Part shown: positions 52,085 through 62,336 of the stretch, one piece after another
Layout of the letters: each line of letters begins with the position of its first letter
Position numbering within the stretch: the first letter of the stretch is position 1
DNA from: Bombardia bombarda
Lineage: Eukaryota; Ascomycota; Sordariomycetes; Sordariales; Lasiosphaeriaceae
Reading direction: 5' to 3'
Length of the DNA: 64,000 nucleotides
NCBI GenBank assembly: GCA_030512295.1
Contig: JAULSR010000006.1
Location: forward strand, 1,240,001-1,304,000
Notes under the pieces: generated by a model
Told to the model about the DNA's origin: nothing
Seen by the model: the letters and a program-made list of their open reading frames with translations, nothing else
Database searches by the model: none
Translations under genes and position numbers: made by a program

Positions 52085-52786
52085 GTCCACCATTTCCCCA
52101 TTATCCGTTCCTCCTCGCACATGGCAACATGGTATGGAACATCTCCGATAGATACCTTTCCTCTTCTGTGTGTGTGTGTGTATGTCTCTTATTTCTGTGT
52201 CTCATTTGGTGTCTTGATTCATGGTATCTCTTCTCCCGTGATCTTTCTCCTAGGTCTCTTTGCTTTAAATCCCACGTAGTACTCGTAACCCTCGTAACCC
52301 TCATAACCCTTGATATCTCTGAGTCTCTCTCAGTCTTTCCGTCTCTTTCTCCATATCTCTTTCTCTCTCGCTTTCCCCCAGCAGCAGCAAGAACAGTCTA
52401 CCCCGACCACTAATGTGATATACTGCAGTCGATGAAACTCTAATAAACCTTCCCCTTCTTCTTCGTCCCTTCTCTACCACACACTAGCATAAGCTAGCGG
52501 CAGTAATCAACCATAGTTGCAGTAGCAGCAAGGCACGAACCACCAAAAACCACCTCATACACATGTGTGTATGTATAAATATACACACATGTATATTAAA
52601 CCGTGCGTGCGTGTGGTTTATTTTGGTATAATCCGGCCCTGCATACATGCATGCAAGGAAAAGATTGTCGGGGGCGGGACAAGGAAACAAAGGGGTACTA
52701 AGTGAAATATGTGTGTCGTGTCGTGTCCGATCCTCTTGGCATCAGTGTGTATCTACCAAACAAGGGAGATGGACCAGAGAAAAGAA

Positions 52787-52797
52787 GGGGGGGGGGG
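52787..52797. repeat. G11 homopolymer
   Basis: Eleven G in the 3' flank of the RBR ligase gene. Confidence 0.9.
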
Positions 52798-52936
52798 CGG
52801 ATGGACGAGTAGACGTACTCGCTCACAGGATGGCTGGCAGACATTTGCCCAAAGTCTGTCAGTGGCGAGGAACAGAGACAGAGTGAATCTACTGCTAGAC
52901 AAAGACAGAGACAGACAGATAGATAGACTAAGACGG

Positions 52937-55422
52937 TCATTCATCATCATCATCGCCTCTATCCCACTCAAAGTCCAAATCAAAATCGTCGTCGTCCCCA
53001 AAGAGCATGTCCTCTTCATCATTCAGCGCGAGCTGAACAAACTGTCTGACCCACGCCTCCTGCACAGGATCCATGCCGCCATCGCCGCCAAGCTCGAGGT
53101 CGACATTCCGGGGCTGGGCATGCGCTTGTGCTTGTGCCTGTCCCCGAGCCTGGACCTGCTGGGCGGCGCCGTGGTTGCCATTACGACGCTGCACGTGCTG
53201 TGCCTGATTTGCCTGGTGGTTATTTTGCCGGTGAGGAGCAGCAGCAGCAGCTTGAGCAACATGAACTCCTCCTCCTCCTCGTCCCCGCTGCTGCTGCTGC
53301 TGCCGATGGCCGCCGGCGACAGCGGCACCAGCCCCTATTCGGGCAACATCGCCGCGCCCTCCTCTTCCTCCTCCTCCTCCTCCACCTCCACCTCTCACCG
53401 CGCCGCCGCGGACTGCTCCACGACCCCAGCCTGCACCAGCCAAGCCTGCACCAGCCCAGTCTGGAAAAGGAGCTGGCCTTCTCCCCATATTGGGATCGTC
53501 GATTTCGTGCGCCGCAAGGTCACGATTTCTCGCACGGGGCGGCTCGGCAGCAGCAGCGGCTGCTGCTGGTACTGGTGCTGCAGGGACCGCAGGCTGGACT
53601 GCGGGCGGCGCCGGTCCTCGGCCACGCGGGCCACCACGTCCCGCCCCCGCCGGTTGATTCCCAGCGATGCGCAGGACTAGCGGCCCTTCACGAGCGATGC
53701 CGACCTGGCCACCGTTAAGTTGTTGTTGTTGTTGTTGTTGTTGATGATGTTGTTGAGGCTGGTTCGCACCACCCTGGCCTCGAGCTCCCGGTCTGGCGGC
53801 CTCGTCATCCTCCTCCGGCTCCTCAATCTCAGGTACTATCTCATGAGGAGCGGCAGGCGCAACCCCAGGAGCACCGCGATCAAGGCCACCATACCCAACA
53901 TCGTCGCCATCGCCCTGCTCCAGCTCCCACAGGCGCATATAGCACTGCGTGACGACGCCGCCGGGGGCCTCGTTGAAGTGCTGGTACGGGTTCCCGGGGT
54001 CGAGCCAGGCCGAGCAGAGGTAGCAAAAGTGCGACTGGCAGCGGTAGCAGATCATGTGGTTGCACCCCATCGTCTTTTGCGCCGGCGCCGCGCACGTCGG
54101 GCACGGCGTGGTGTGCAGTTTCATGTACTCTAGCGAGGCCTGCTCCTCAGCCGTGAGCTGCTCCTTCTCCTTGCGTGACAGGCAGCGGACGAACTCGCCA
54201 TGCCACGACTGGAAGCACCGCGTGCAAAAGGCAAAGTTGCAGTCTTCACAAATGGCCAGCAGATCCTCTTCTGCTTTATACGGCTTCTTTACCTGGCTTT
54301 TCCCGTCACCGCCCTCGGCATCTTCATCCTCGGAAGCCGAGTCGTCCGAGGCCTCGGCGAGCTCTAGCCCCTGGGGCTTTCTGTGCTTCTTGGACCGGGC
54401 AGCGCCGTTGCACCACTGGCGCGGGCAGTAGACGGTGTTTTTGTCCGACTCCAGCTCCGTCTTGTATTTGAGAGAGACGTAGCGCTTAACCATGTCCTGC
54501 TCGAGGGGGATCTGGAGAAGCTCGCTGGGGCTGATGTGAGTCCTAGGCTTCTTTCGCTTCTTGCCTGACGGGGAAGGGGCTCTCGCAGCTCTCGTCCGGT
54601 CTTTGGCGCAGTTGGGCGCGAGACACCGGACGGCAGCGAGGTCGCCTTCTTTGATTGCGTTGCTGTAGAAATTTTGTAGACACTCGACGCAGAAGACATG
54701 CCTGCAGTCCATCATCCGATGGCAGGCCGTGCCTCGCTTTGGGTCTGTGATGGCAATGTTAGCGACAGGTGGGAATGCCAGAACAATCCGGAGCTTCTTG
54801 TTGAGGCTCTTTGAATTACACACATACCCAGACACACACCGCACTCATACGACCCCTTCTCAAAAGCAGCTCGTCTCTCTTGTATGTCATAGTCCAGCAA
54901 AGTAATCTTATGTTGAGCATCAACTTCGAGAGCGCCACCGTCATCTACAAGCCCAAAGACATTCTCTCCAGACTGCTGAACATGGTCGATGTAGGTGAAA
55001 CCGACAATATCGCGGCCCATTTCGTCCCACAGGCGCGGGCCATCGTCCTCCAGCTTCTTTATCGTCTCTGCCGGGAGCCATGGAGGTGTGGTCGAGATGG
55101 TGATCTTGGGCGGCTGGTCGGCGGGGTAGTCGGGACCAAAGACTATCTCAACACGCAGCGAGGGCAAATAAGCCAGCTCGTGCCGATCGACGGGCGCAGC
55201 GGCACCAGCGAGATTCCCATCGCCATTAGCTCTGTTGGGCGCCTCGGACGCCGCGGCGGGGAAGAAGACGACGACGGGCTTGGAGGGAACGACGGGCACG
55301 TCGAGCGCGATGGCATACGGGTCGTCAGGCCGCACGCGCTGGATCTCGGGGTAGATGGCCGAGAGGGAGATGAGCTCAGTGTCCCGCTGGCTGTCGGAAT
55401 CTTCGAGATCGAGGGAATCCAT
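52937..55422 (-). CDS. RWD-RING-IBR-RING E3 ubiquitin ligase (RNF14/Itt1-like)
   Basis: Predicted RING-between-RING ligase that receives ubiquitin from an E2 on a cysteine before passing it to substrate. Two exons (55422-54828 and 54744-52937) join in phase 1 to 800 residues. The RWD domain fills about residues 15-165 (TELISLSAIYPEIQRV, then RVEIVFGPDYPADQPPKI). RING1 begins at Cys194/Cys197 and crosses the intron (ECGVCLDPKRGTACHRM). The IBR follows with CPRQWCNG and CEDCNFAFCTRCFQSWH, separated by an acidic insert of roughly 45 residues. RING2 has CPTC at 413-416 and the catalytic Cys426 in the motif MGCNHM. The RWD-RBR order is that of human RNF14 and yeast Itt1. Beyond about residue 480 lies a 320-residue low-complexity tail with poly-Gln, Arg-Gly-Gly runs and an acidic end, unusual for the family. 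It is divergent with the phosphatase gene 939 bp away. Confidence 0.92.
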
Positions 55423-55646
55423 CTGCGCCGTGTGTTTTGTGTGTATCTTTCTATTCACGGATAGCTCAAGGCAGGTGCTATCTAAGCACGCACAGGCGGC
55501 GCAAGGATGTTGGCAAAGGCACTTTTGAGAGGGGGGAATCCATGCGACGACGATGTGGGGGGGTAGTAGGTAAAAGAAGCGAAACTGCTCAGATAATCAA
55601 GCAAGATTTTGTTTATTCCTGTCAGGCCGCAGTTCAAGTTGCCTCT

Positions 55647-55682
55647 TTTATGCTTTTGCAATTATTTATGCTTTTGCAATTA
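55647..55682. repeat. Perfect tandem 18-mer, two copies
   Basis: The unit tttatgcttttgcaatta occurs at 55647-55664 and 55665-55682, about 225 bp upstream of the RBR ligase start. It is AT-rich in an otherwise mixed region. Confidence 0.9.
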
Positions 55683-56044
55683 GCTGCCCAATAGACTTGC
55701 TTTCGGCGAAAGCAAAAATGAGGACGAAAACAAGCATGGAAAGTGCTAACAGAAATCACGGGCTGGAAGGTTCGATTGGCCGCCGCCGCCGCCGCCGCCG
55801 CCGCCGATGACTCGATTCGCCGTTGGACAGGCCACCCAAGACACCATAACCTAACCCAACAGGGCCTTGAGGGCCTGCACTGCACGCCCCCACACCGTGC
55901 ACTCACCCACGGACACATACGCCCAGCGGGCTGGCTCCACCTCCCTAGGCGGGCTGACCCGATTGGCCAGCGGTGCTCTTAAAGACGCCAAACGCCAACT
56001 TTGCCGGCCGCAATTACAGTAACGGTTTCAGTGACGGCACTGTC

Positions 56045-56112
56045 TTTGTTTGTGGTTGTTTGTGGCTGGCATCTTTTGTTTGTGGTTGGCATCTTTGTTT
56101 GTGGTTGGCAAA
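56045..56112. repeat. Imperfect 20-bp tandem repeat
   Basis: Three copies of a unit close to tttgtttgtggttggcatc, in the divergent promoter. Confidence 0.8.
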
Positions 56113-56361
56113 CACAAAGCCCACTGCAGTTAAGTACTTCAACTGCTCCTCCATGCCATGTATCACGAGCCATGACAACCGACCAGCAGCGACCGAAGCT
56201 CTTATCCATCGACGAACCACGACTTCAAACATAATAAAACTGCTGTCTGACTGAGGTAGCGGGCGAGCAACCAAGCAACCAAGCAACCAAGCAATGCGCC
56301 TGTGAACCTAAACAATTACCATCAACCCAGGCTAATCGCTAAACAAACAGCCACCTCCATC

Positions 56362-57334
56362 ATGGCCGACGACATCAGCCCTCTGGCGTCGCTCTCCCTG
56401 ACCCACGTATACTATGCAAGTTCATCAATCCTCCCCCCAACCCCTCGAATCCTCCTCCTCCTCCTCCTCCTCCTCCTAACTCTATCCCTTCAAACCACAG
56501 AACCCCGACGACCCCATCTCCCTCCTCTGCGCCTGGCTCGCCCTCCTCCCCCAGGCCCTCTGCGTCGTCTACGTGGCCCTCATCTGGTCCACCCGCGAGG
56601 CCGAGATCGCCCTCATGTTCGCCGGCCAGCTCGCCTGCGAGGCCGTCAACTTTGCCCTCAAGCGCCTCATCAAGGAGGAGCGCCCGGCCCGCATCCACCT
56701 CACCGGCGGCAACGGCTACGGCATGCCCAGCTCCCACGCCCAGTTCGCCGCCTTCTGGGCCGTCGCCCTCACCCTGGTCCTGCTCATCCGCCACCAGCCA
56801 CCATCACCCACATATACCACCACCACCACCACCATCACTGCACCATCCCCCCCACAATCGACAAAAACAAAACCAAAAACAAAACCCAAATCCACCACCC
56901 CGCAAACCCCAACCATACGAATCGAAGACGTAGGCGGCCGCACCAGCAAAACAATCCACCTAACCTCGGACAACGACATCACCACCAAAATCGAGCGCTT
57001 CGCCCACGAGCCCTGGTCCCTCGCCCAGCGCGCCCTCGTCGGCCTCGCCGCTCTCGGTCTCGCCGCCGCCGTCGCCTGGAGCCGCATCTACCTGGGCTAC
57101 CACACGCCCAGGCAGGTCGGCGTCGGCTGCCTGGCCGGCGCCCTCAGCGCCCTCGGCTGGTTCGCCATCACGCACGTCGTGCGCCAGACGGGCCTGCTAG
57201 CGCTCGCCCTCGACCTCTCGGTCGTGCGCTGGTTCAGGATGCGCGACCTGCTGGTCGAGGAGGACATGTGCCAGGCCGGCTGGGAGAAGTGGGAGGCCAG
57301 GAGGAGGGGGGCGAGGGAGAGGAAGCAGGTGTGA
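56362..57334 (+). CDS. Dolichyl-diphosphate phosphatase (CAX4/DOLPP1-like, PAP2 family)
   Basis: ER membrane enzyme that removes a phosphate from dolichyl diphosphate on the lumenal side, recycling the carrier for N-glycosylation. Exon 1 is 56362-56415 (18 codons) and exon 2 is 56501-57334, together 295 residues. The opening LTHVYYNPDDPIS matches the family only if the intron begins with GC (TAT|GCAAGT). A GT donor seven to nine bases earlier is the in-frame alternative and would drop three residues. The three PAP2 phosphatase motifs are present: K72-x6-R79-P80, P94-S-S-H97, and S212-R213-x5-H219. Four to five membrane helices surround them. Between motifs 2 and 3 (about residues 117-186) sits a Thr/Pro/Lys-rich hydrophilic insert. 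The family name is confident; the exact donor is less so. Confidence 0.92.
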
Positions 57335-58298
57335 GGTGTGAGGATGGGAAGAAAGAGGGGGTGGGGGGTGTGGGGGGTGTGTCTATATTCTGTAGTGCAG
57401 ATAAGGGAGTGCAAATAAGGGGGGCGGTTCTGGTTTGTTATTTGAGTGGAATTTTTGGGGTTAGATTAGATACCACAGCAATGTAGAGGAGATGGTAAAT
57501 ACGTCAAGTATAGCGCAGTCAAAAGCTGAACTGAAAGGTTCGGGTCGTGGTGTTATGCACTGGCTGTGGCTCACAAACAATGGCTAGAATTTGGACAATG
57601 CACGTACAACAGCATAAAACCACAAACACAAAAGCAGTGACACCCAAGATCCCACATAACCATATCTGGACCGGTCACGTTTATCACATACCCACTTCCC
57701 TCTTCCTCTCGTGTCTAAATAACAACCGCCCAAAGTGCAGTTTGTCACCGACGAATCAAACCATAGGAGAGTATCATCTAGGTATATCCAAGCACGCCAC
57801 TTGCTTCCCTCTCTTCAATTTATATTGAAGGAACGAGATCACAAAGTGAACGGTACTAATACAAAACCCAGCTTACCAGTCCCAAGCAAATAGTCAATGC
57901 AGCTTGAATGGTAGCCATCCAGATTCCCAGATAGACAGCCACCCAGAGCGCGAGAGCCAAGCTTTCGTAATTCTTGATTATCGCTAGCCTACTTACGAAG
58001 GTAGGCAGACAGTCAGGCTCCATATCAGCTGCCTTTGCATCCATTGCCTGGCCTGATGTAACTCTCCTTCCTTCCCTCTCTCCTCTCTCCTATCAGCCGG
58101 ATAGTACCTCCTCCCAGTCATCAATCTTCATCACAAACAAGAGGCCGAGAGACATCAATCATTGAGAGACAGGGGAGAGAAAGACCCACACTCCATTCAT
58201 CCAACCATCCATCCATCCCATACCTAATAAGAAAACAAGAAAAGAAACATAAATAAATAAAAAACTCCCCCTCTCAAGAACGCCTCACCCATTGGTGC

Positions 58299-58338
<40 letters not shown>

Positions 58339-58490
58339 TGTTGGTCATCAATATGTACTATGCGCGCAAAACCCCCGTAGAAATAATGCCAAATAACCCG
58401 GAATAGAGCCCCTAAAGCCAGTCTTTCCTCTCGGTGCCTCAGTGTCTCTCTCCCCCTCCCCCCCCCTGCCCATCAATATCCGCCGCCCGC
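57335..58490. other. Convergent intergenic region, phosphatase / DnaJ
   Basis: Shared 3' flank of two convergent genes. Contains the GT microsatellite at 58303-58337. No gene is recognised. Confidence 0.55.
58303..58337. repeat. (TG)17 microsatellite
   Basis: Uninterrupted TG run, about 150 bp past the DnaJ stop. Confidence 0.95.
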
Positions 58491-59997
58491 TCACAGAATC
58501 TCCCTCAACTTCTGCTTCTGCGCCGGCGTCAACGAGATGGGGAACTTGACATTATACCTGACCACAAAGTTACCGCGCTGGCCGGGCTTCTTGGAGATGG
58601 GCATGCCCAGCCCCGGGTACGAGTCCGAACTTCCCGGCTGCGTGGGGCCCGCCTTGTCGATATTCAGATTCTTGCCGTCGATCGTAGTAACAGTGCGCTT
58701 CCAGCCCGTCAGCGCCTCCTTCAGGTCCAAATCGACCGTGTGCACAACATCGTCGCCCTCGCGCACATACAGCGGGTGTTGTTTCTGTCAATCACAACCA
58801 AACAGTCAGCCTCTCTCCGCCCCTATACTATCTCACACATATCAAGGGCTAAAAAAAAAATTAAAAAAACTCACCTCCTCAACAATAAACACCAAATCCT
58901 GATGTCCCCCTCCTCCTGGTCCCCGACCCCCTTGAACCGAATCTTGCTCCCCTTCTTCAGACCCGGCTTGATCGGCACCTCGAGCACCGTGTCGCTCGTC
59001 GTCCGCTTCCCATTCGCATCAAACATCTTGCGCTTGATCTTCATCTTCTTGGTCGCCCCGTTAAACAGATCCTCCAGCGACAGCGGCAGCGGCCGCTCCA
59101 CCGTCGTCACCTCGGGCGTCGGCTGCCGCGCACTCCTCTGCTGCTGCTGCTGCTGCGCGCCTCCCCCTCCTCCCATCGACTCGCTGAAGCTCCCCCGCAT
59201 GCTCCTCCTCGAGCTGCCCGGGCTCGCCCTCGCACCACCAGCCCCAAAGAAGTCCTCAAACGCATCGGCCCCCAGCCCGCCCTCTCTAAACGTATTCCGG
59301 AACACGTCGTTGGGGTCCCGGAAGCTGAATGTCGAGTACGAGAAGCCCGGGCCGCCGCCACTGGACGAGGCGCCGCCGGGGCCGCCGGAGCCGAAGAAGG
59401 AGGCAAAGTCGGGCATGGCGCCGCCGGCACCCGCGCCAAAGGGGTTCGCTCCGGCTGCGCTACTGCTGCTGGTGGGATCAGGCGGGGTGGTGCCGCCGCG
59501 GAGTATGTACTCGAGCCCAAAGGCGTCGTAGGTCTTGCGCTTCTCGGGGTCCGAGAGGATCTCGTAGGCTTGCGAGCACTCCTTGAAGCGCTCGGCCGCG
59601 TCGGGCTTGTCCTTGTTCTTGTCGGGGTGCCATTTTAGGGCGGCTTTTCTGTAAGTTAGGGGGTCAGTATACGGTTTATGGTTTGGGTTTGTGATATGGT
59701 TGTTGGCGTTATTGTTGCTGGGGGGTTTGACCGACGCCGTGGAAGGGAAGGGAAGGGTAGTGGGTGGATTGGGATGGAATCGGCGGGAACAGCTGCTGCT
59801 GCTTTCGAGCACCACCATCCATCTCGCCATGGATCCGATTTCGTGAAATGAGGAGGGAAGGGCAGTTGTTATTGGGAATAGTGGATTTTGCTTGGTGACA
59901 GGAGGGAAAACACTTACCGATAGGCCTTCTTGATCTCGTCTTGCGTCGCCGTCGGGCTGACGTTTAACTGGTCGTACAGCTTGCTTTCTTTAACCAT
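58491..59997 (-). CDS. Type II DnaJ / Hsp40 co-chaperone (Sis1/DNAJB1-like), one frameshift
   Basis: Cytosolic and nuclear Hsp70 partner in protein folding. Exons are 59997-59918, 59648-58875 and 58784-58491. The J domain has the HPD triad at residues 34-36 (KAALKWHPDKN), formed across intron 1. A Gly/Phe-rich region follows (ANPFGAGAGG, FSYSTFSFRDP), then the C-terminal substrate domain (PLPLSLEDLFNGATKKMKIKRK, GLKKGSKIRFKGVGDQEEG) and the last exon (HPLYVREGDDVVHTVDL, PGQRGNFVVRYNVKFP). There is no zinc-finger region, hence type II. The frame breaks at the C5 run 58906-58910. One more base there restores the family sequence GGHQDLVFIVEE and makes the exon 2/3 junction in phase, for 382 residues. 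As written, the frame would miss the last exon, so a sequencing error is the likely cause. Confidence 0.9.
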
Positions 59998-61204
59998 CGC
60001 TACGGTCGGTTACTGCAAGTGTGTAGAGGTAAAATCGAGTCGTCGGAAATGGGAAATCAGGAGATGAAATAGGGAGATGGTTGTCGGGTGGAAGATATGG
60101 AAATTCTGTCGCTTCTTTCAGGTCTCGTGAGTAGCAGAAGCGAGACGATCAACAAAGGTAGTAGCCCAAGCAGAATGGCGGACGCTAAAAAGCGACGCAA
60201 CGGCGAGGGGTTGTTGTGTGTGTGTGTGTGCCTCTCTCTCTTTCGCAAGGGTTTGAGAGTGGAAGACAGTAAACACTTGTGTTGTGGATTTATATTGTCC
60301 AATGACGCTGCGCAACAGGAATGCGAAGGTTCACAGTAAAATAAAGCTAGATGAGTGTGTTGTTGGTGGTCGTCTGTCTCAACTGCAAACAAAAAGTGCA
60401 GAGAAGAAGAGAGGGAGGTGTGTGAGAAAGCGAGGCTGGCTCTATCACTTTGTTGTGGTATGTGATGGACGAGCAGCCAAGGCGTAAATGGGTTAGGTGG
60501 GTGGTTGGCCCCGCGTGGTGGGCGATGTCGTATGTTGGGGGAGAGGTAGGCGTAGGATAGTGGTGGGAGGTGGTAGGAGGTTGTAGAACATTCGATGGTA
60601 GGCCTATCAGCTTTCAAGAAACCCGATTGCTGGGCGAGTGACGCAGCTACTGCGTACCTAGATAGATAGCGAGCTCTGTGCTGTGCTTATCACTGGCCGC
60701 CCGGCTTATTAAGACCGCCAACGCAGCCCGCTATTAACATCAAATCACTTGTCAACCAATGCACTCAACAGCGATAACAACATAACAACCAGCAAATACC
60801 CGACGACATTGTGCCCCAGCAACCAGCACCTCAACCACCAGCCACGATGGTCACCCGTCTCATAGGCCCTTCGTGCGCGGGGGCGGGGGGGATTGAGGGG
60901 AAGAGGGGCGGTGAGCAATGACGCCCGCTGCTGTGTCAGATCTTTTAAAGACGCCAAGTGGCCAGGGTTACCCCCTGGAGCTAGCTGTTACCGAGCGCTA
61001 TCCCTCACTCAGAACAGGGAGGTGCATCTTACCCGCTGCAGCACCAAGCTCGACATGTTATTGATTATTACCGCGACAACCGCCACCCGACTGCATCTCA
61101 GGGGCTTCTACACTTTATAAATTACCTTGCCTACCTACAGACAGCCCGGTATGTTATATATATATATATACAAAACAACAATCACTCCCACTTAACTGAA
61201 GACC
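59998..61204. other. Promoter of DnaJ and intergenic DNA
   Basis: No gene is recognised. A GT run lies at about 60213-60230 and a TA run near 61155-61168. The right end is the 3' flank of the DUF6454-like gene. Confidence 0.5.
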
Positions 61205-62336
61205 TCACGCAACCTCATAAACATAAAGCGTCGAGTTCCTCTCATCCGGAAGAAAGTACAACCTCATCTTGCCCCTCACAACCGCCACGTCCATGGGGTT
61301 CTTGGTCACCAGCGTGCCCAGATCCGACACCATGGTCAGCGGCACCTCATACAGCGGCAGCATCGTCTCCATATCCACCAGAGCGACGCCCCCAATAGTA
61401 ACACCATAAATGCCCGTGATGCCCGAGCACAGCATGATGGACCGCCGCCCCGACAGCAACCCGCCGCCCATGGCGAATGCGAACCGGCCCAGGTACTTGC
61501 AGTCCTGGTAGTCGGTGTAGTGGCTGGGATTCTTGAGCACCGCTCTGGGGACTGCAAAAGCAGACTTGGGCTTGGATCTTGCCGGGTGCCAGACGGACGC
61601 GTTGCGGGACCCCCAATTCAGCGTCAGGATGTTGCCCGTGGCCAGGTCGTGGACGGCGCCGCCCATGTGGTCTGCGATGTGCAGCATTGGTTCTGGGTCC
61701 AGCGTGCTGGGGCGCATCCTGACCAGGGTCGCGGTCGAGTTTGGCCGATACTGGGCCAGGGTTGCCCATATATAAGTGCCGTCGTAGTCGAGGCCGCCGT
61801 TGTGGTACTGCTGCTGTGAGTGTTCCGACTGACATAGGCTCCTATAATGCATAGGAGGAAGGGGAAAGGGAGGTTAGTATAGGTACCTCGACAGACCCCG
61901 CCTCCGTGATTGTCGCGTCGGCGATGCGATTTCCTTTGCCATTGAACACTATCATATGCCCAAAGCCCTCGCCGGTGGTGCGGTCGGTGCCGTTGATGGT
62001 GCTATTGTATCGTATGGTCGGCGCGATGTACTCGCCCGCTGAGACGAAGTAGTGATCGTCACCGAGGCGCACCAGTCCTTCGGGCTCGAAGGTGTCCCCC
62101 TCGAACTTGACCTTTTCGACGAGTTTCCATTGGGTTAAGCGGCCTAGATCGAGGAACTGGCGGATGATTTCCTCGCCGTGCGAGGAGGAGCCGGGTGGTG
62201 TGAGCGGGGATGGCGCGAGCGGGGTATCGGGCAGGGTAATGGTGATGTTCCTGGGCGGCGGCGACAGGGGAGTCGAGGTCGAATACAGAAGGTTTAAAAC
62301 GGCCAGCCCGTTGAGCATCCTGCCGATATGTTTCAT
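61205..62336 (-). CDS. Secreted DUF6454-like protein of unknown function
   Basis: Exons 62336-61887 and 61828-61205 join in phase 0 across a 58 bp intron to 357 residues. The chosen start gives a signal peptide (MKHIGRMLNGLAVLNLLYS, then Ser/Thr/Pro). The frame is open further upstream to 62543, but that extension would bury the signal. Recognisable stretches are EPEGLVRLGDDHYFVSAGEY, HNGGLDYDGTYIWATLAQY, HDLATGNILTLNWGSR and DVAVVRGKMRLYFLPDE, spaced like strands of a beta-propeller. Several Asn-x-Ser/Thr sites (for example NSTINGT, NASVW) fit an extracellular protein. I recall this pattern as DUF6454, but cannot confirm it. No catalytic residues can be assigned. Confidence 0.78.

Larger units (their letters stand above)
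37455..52936. other. 15.5 kb gene-free interval upstream of vib-1
   Basis: No protein of recognisable family is encoded in any frame, and no tRNA or rRNA is seen. The left end is the promoter and leader of vib-1; the right end is the 3' flank of the RBR ligase. It is full of short tandem repeats and homopolymers and of TAGG/CCTA tetranucleotide motifs (for example 41081-41118, 41546-41563, 49500-49513, 50380-50402). The sequence is not visibly AT-rich, so it does not look like a RIP-degraded transposon graveyard. Non-coding RNA or long untranslated leaders are possible but not shown. Confidence 0.5.
55423..56361. promoter_or_regulatory. Divergent promoter region, RBR ligase / dolichyl-diphosphatase
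   Basis: 939 bp between two divergently transcribed genes. It contains a perfect tandem 18-mer, a GCC run at about 55780-55806, a 20-bp tandem repeat and a CAAG-CAAC run just before the plus-strand gene. No coding sequence is seen. Confidence 0.6.

Noticed and set aside
52709..53680. 323-codon plus-strand open frame
   Set aside because: It lies exactly opposite the low-complexity tail of the RBR ligase and encodes Ser/Leu runs mirrored from its Gln/Gly/Ala codons.
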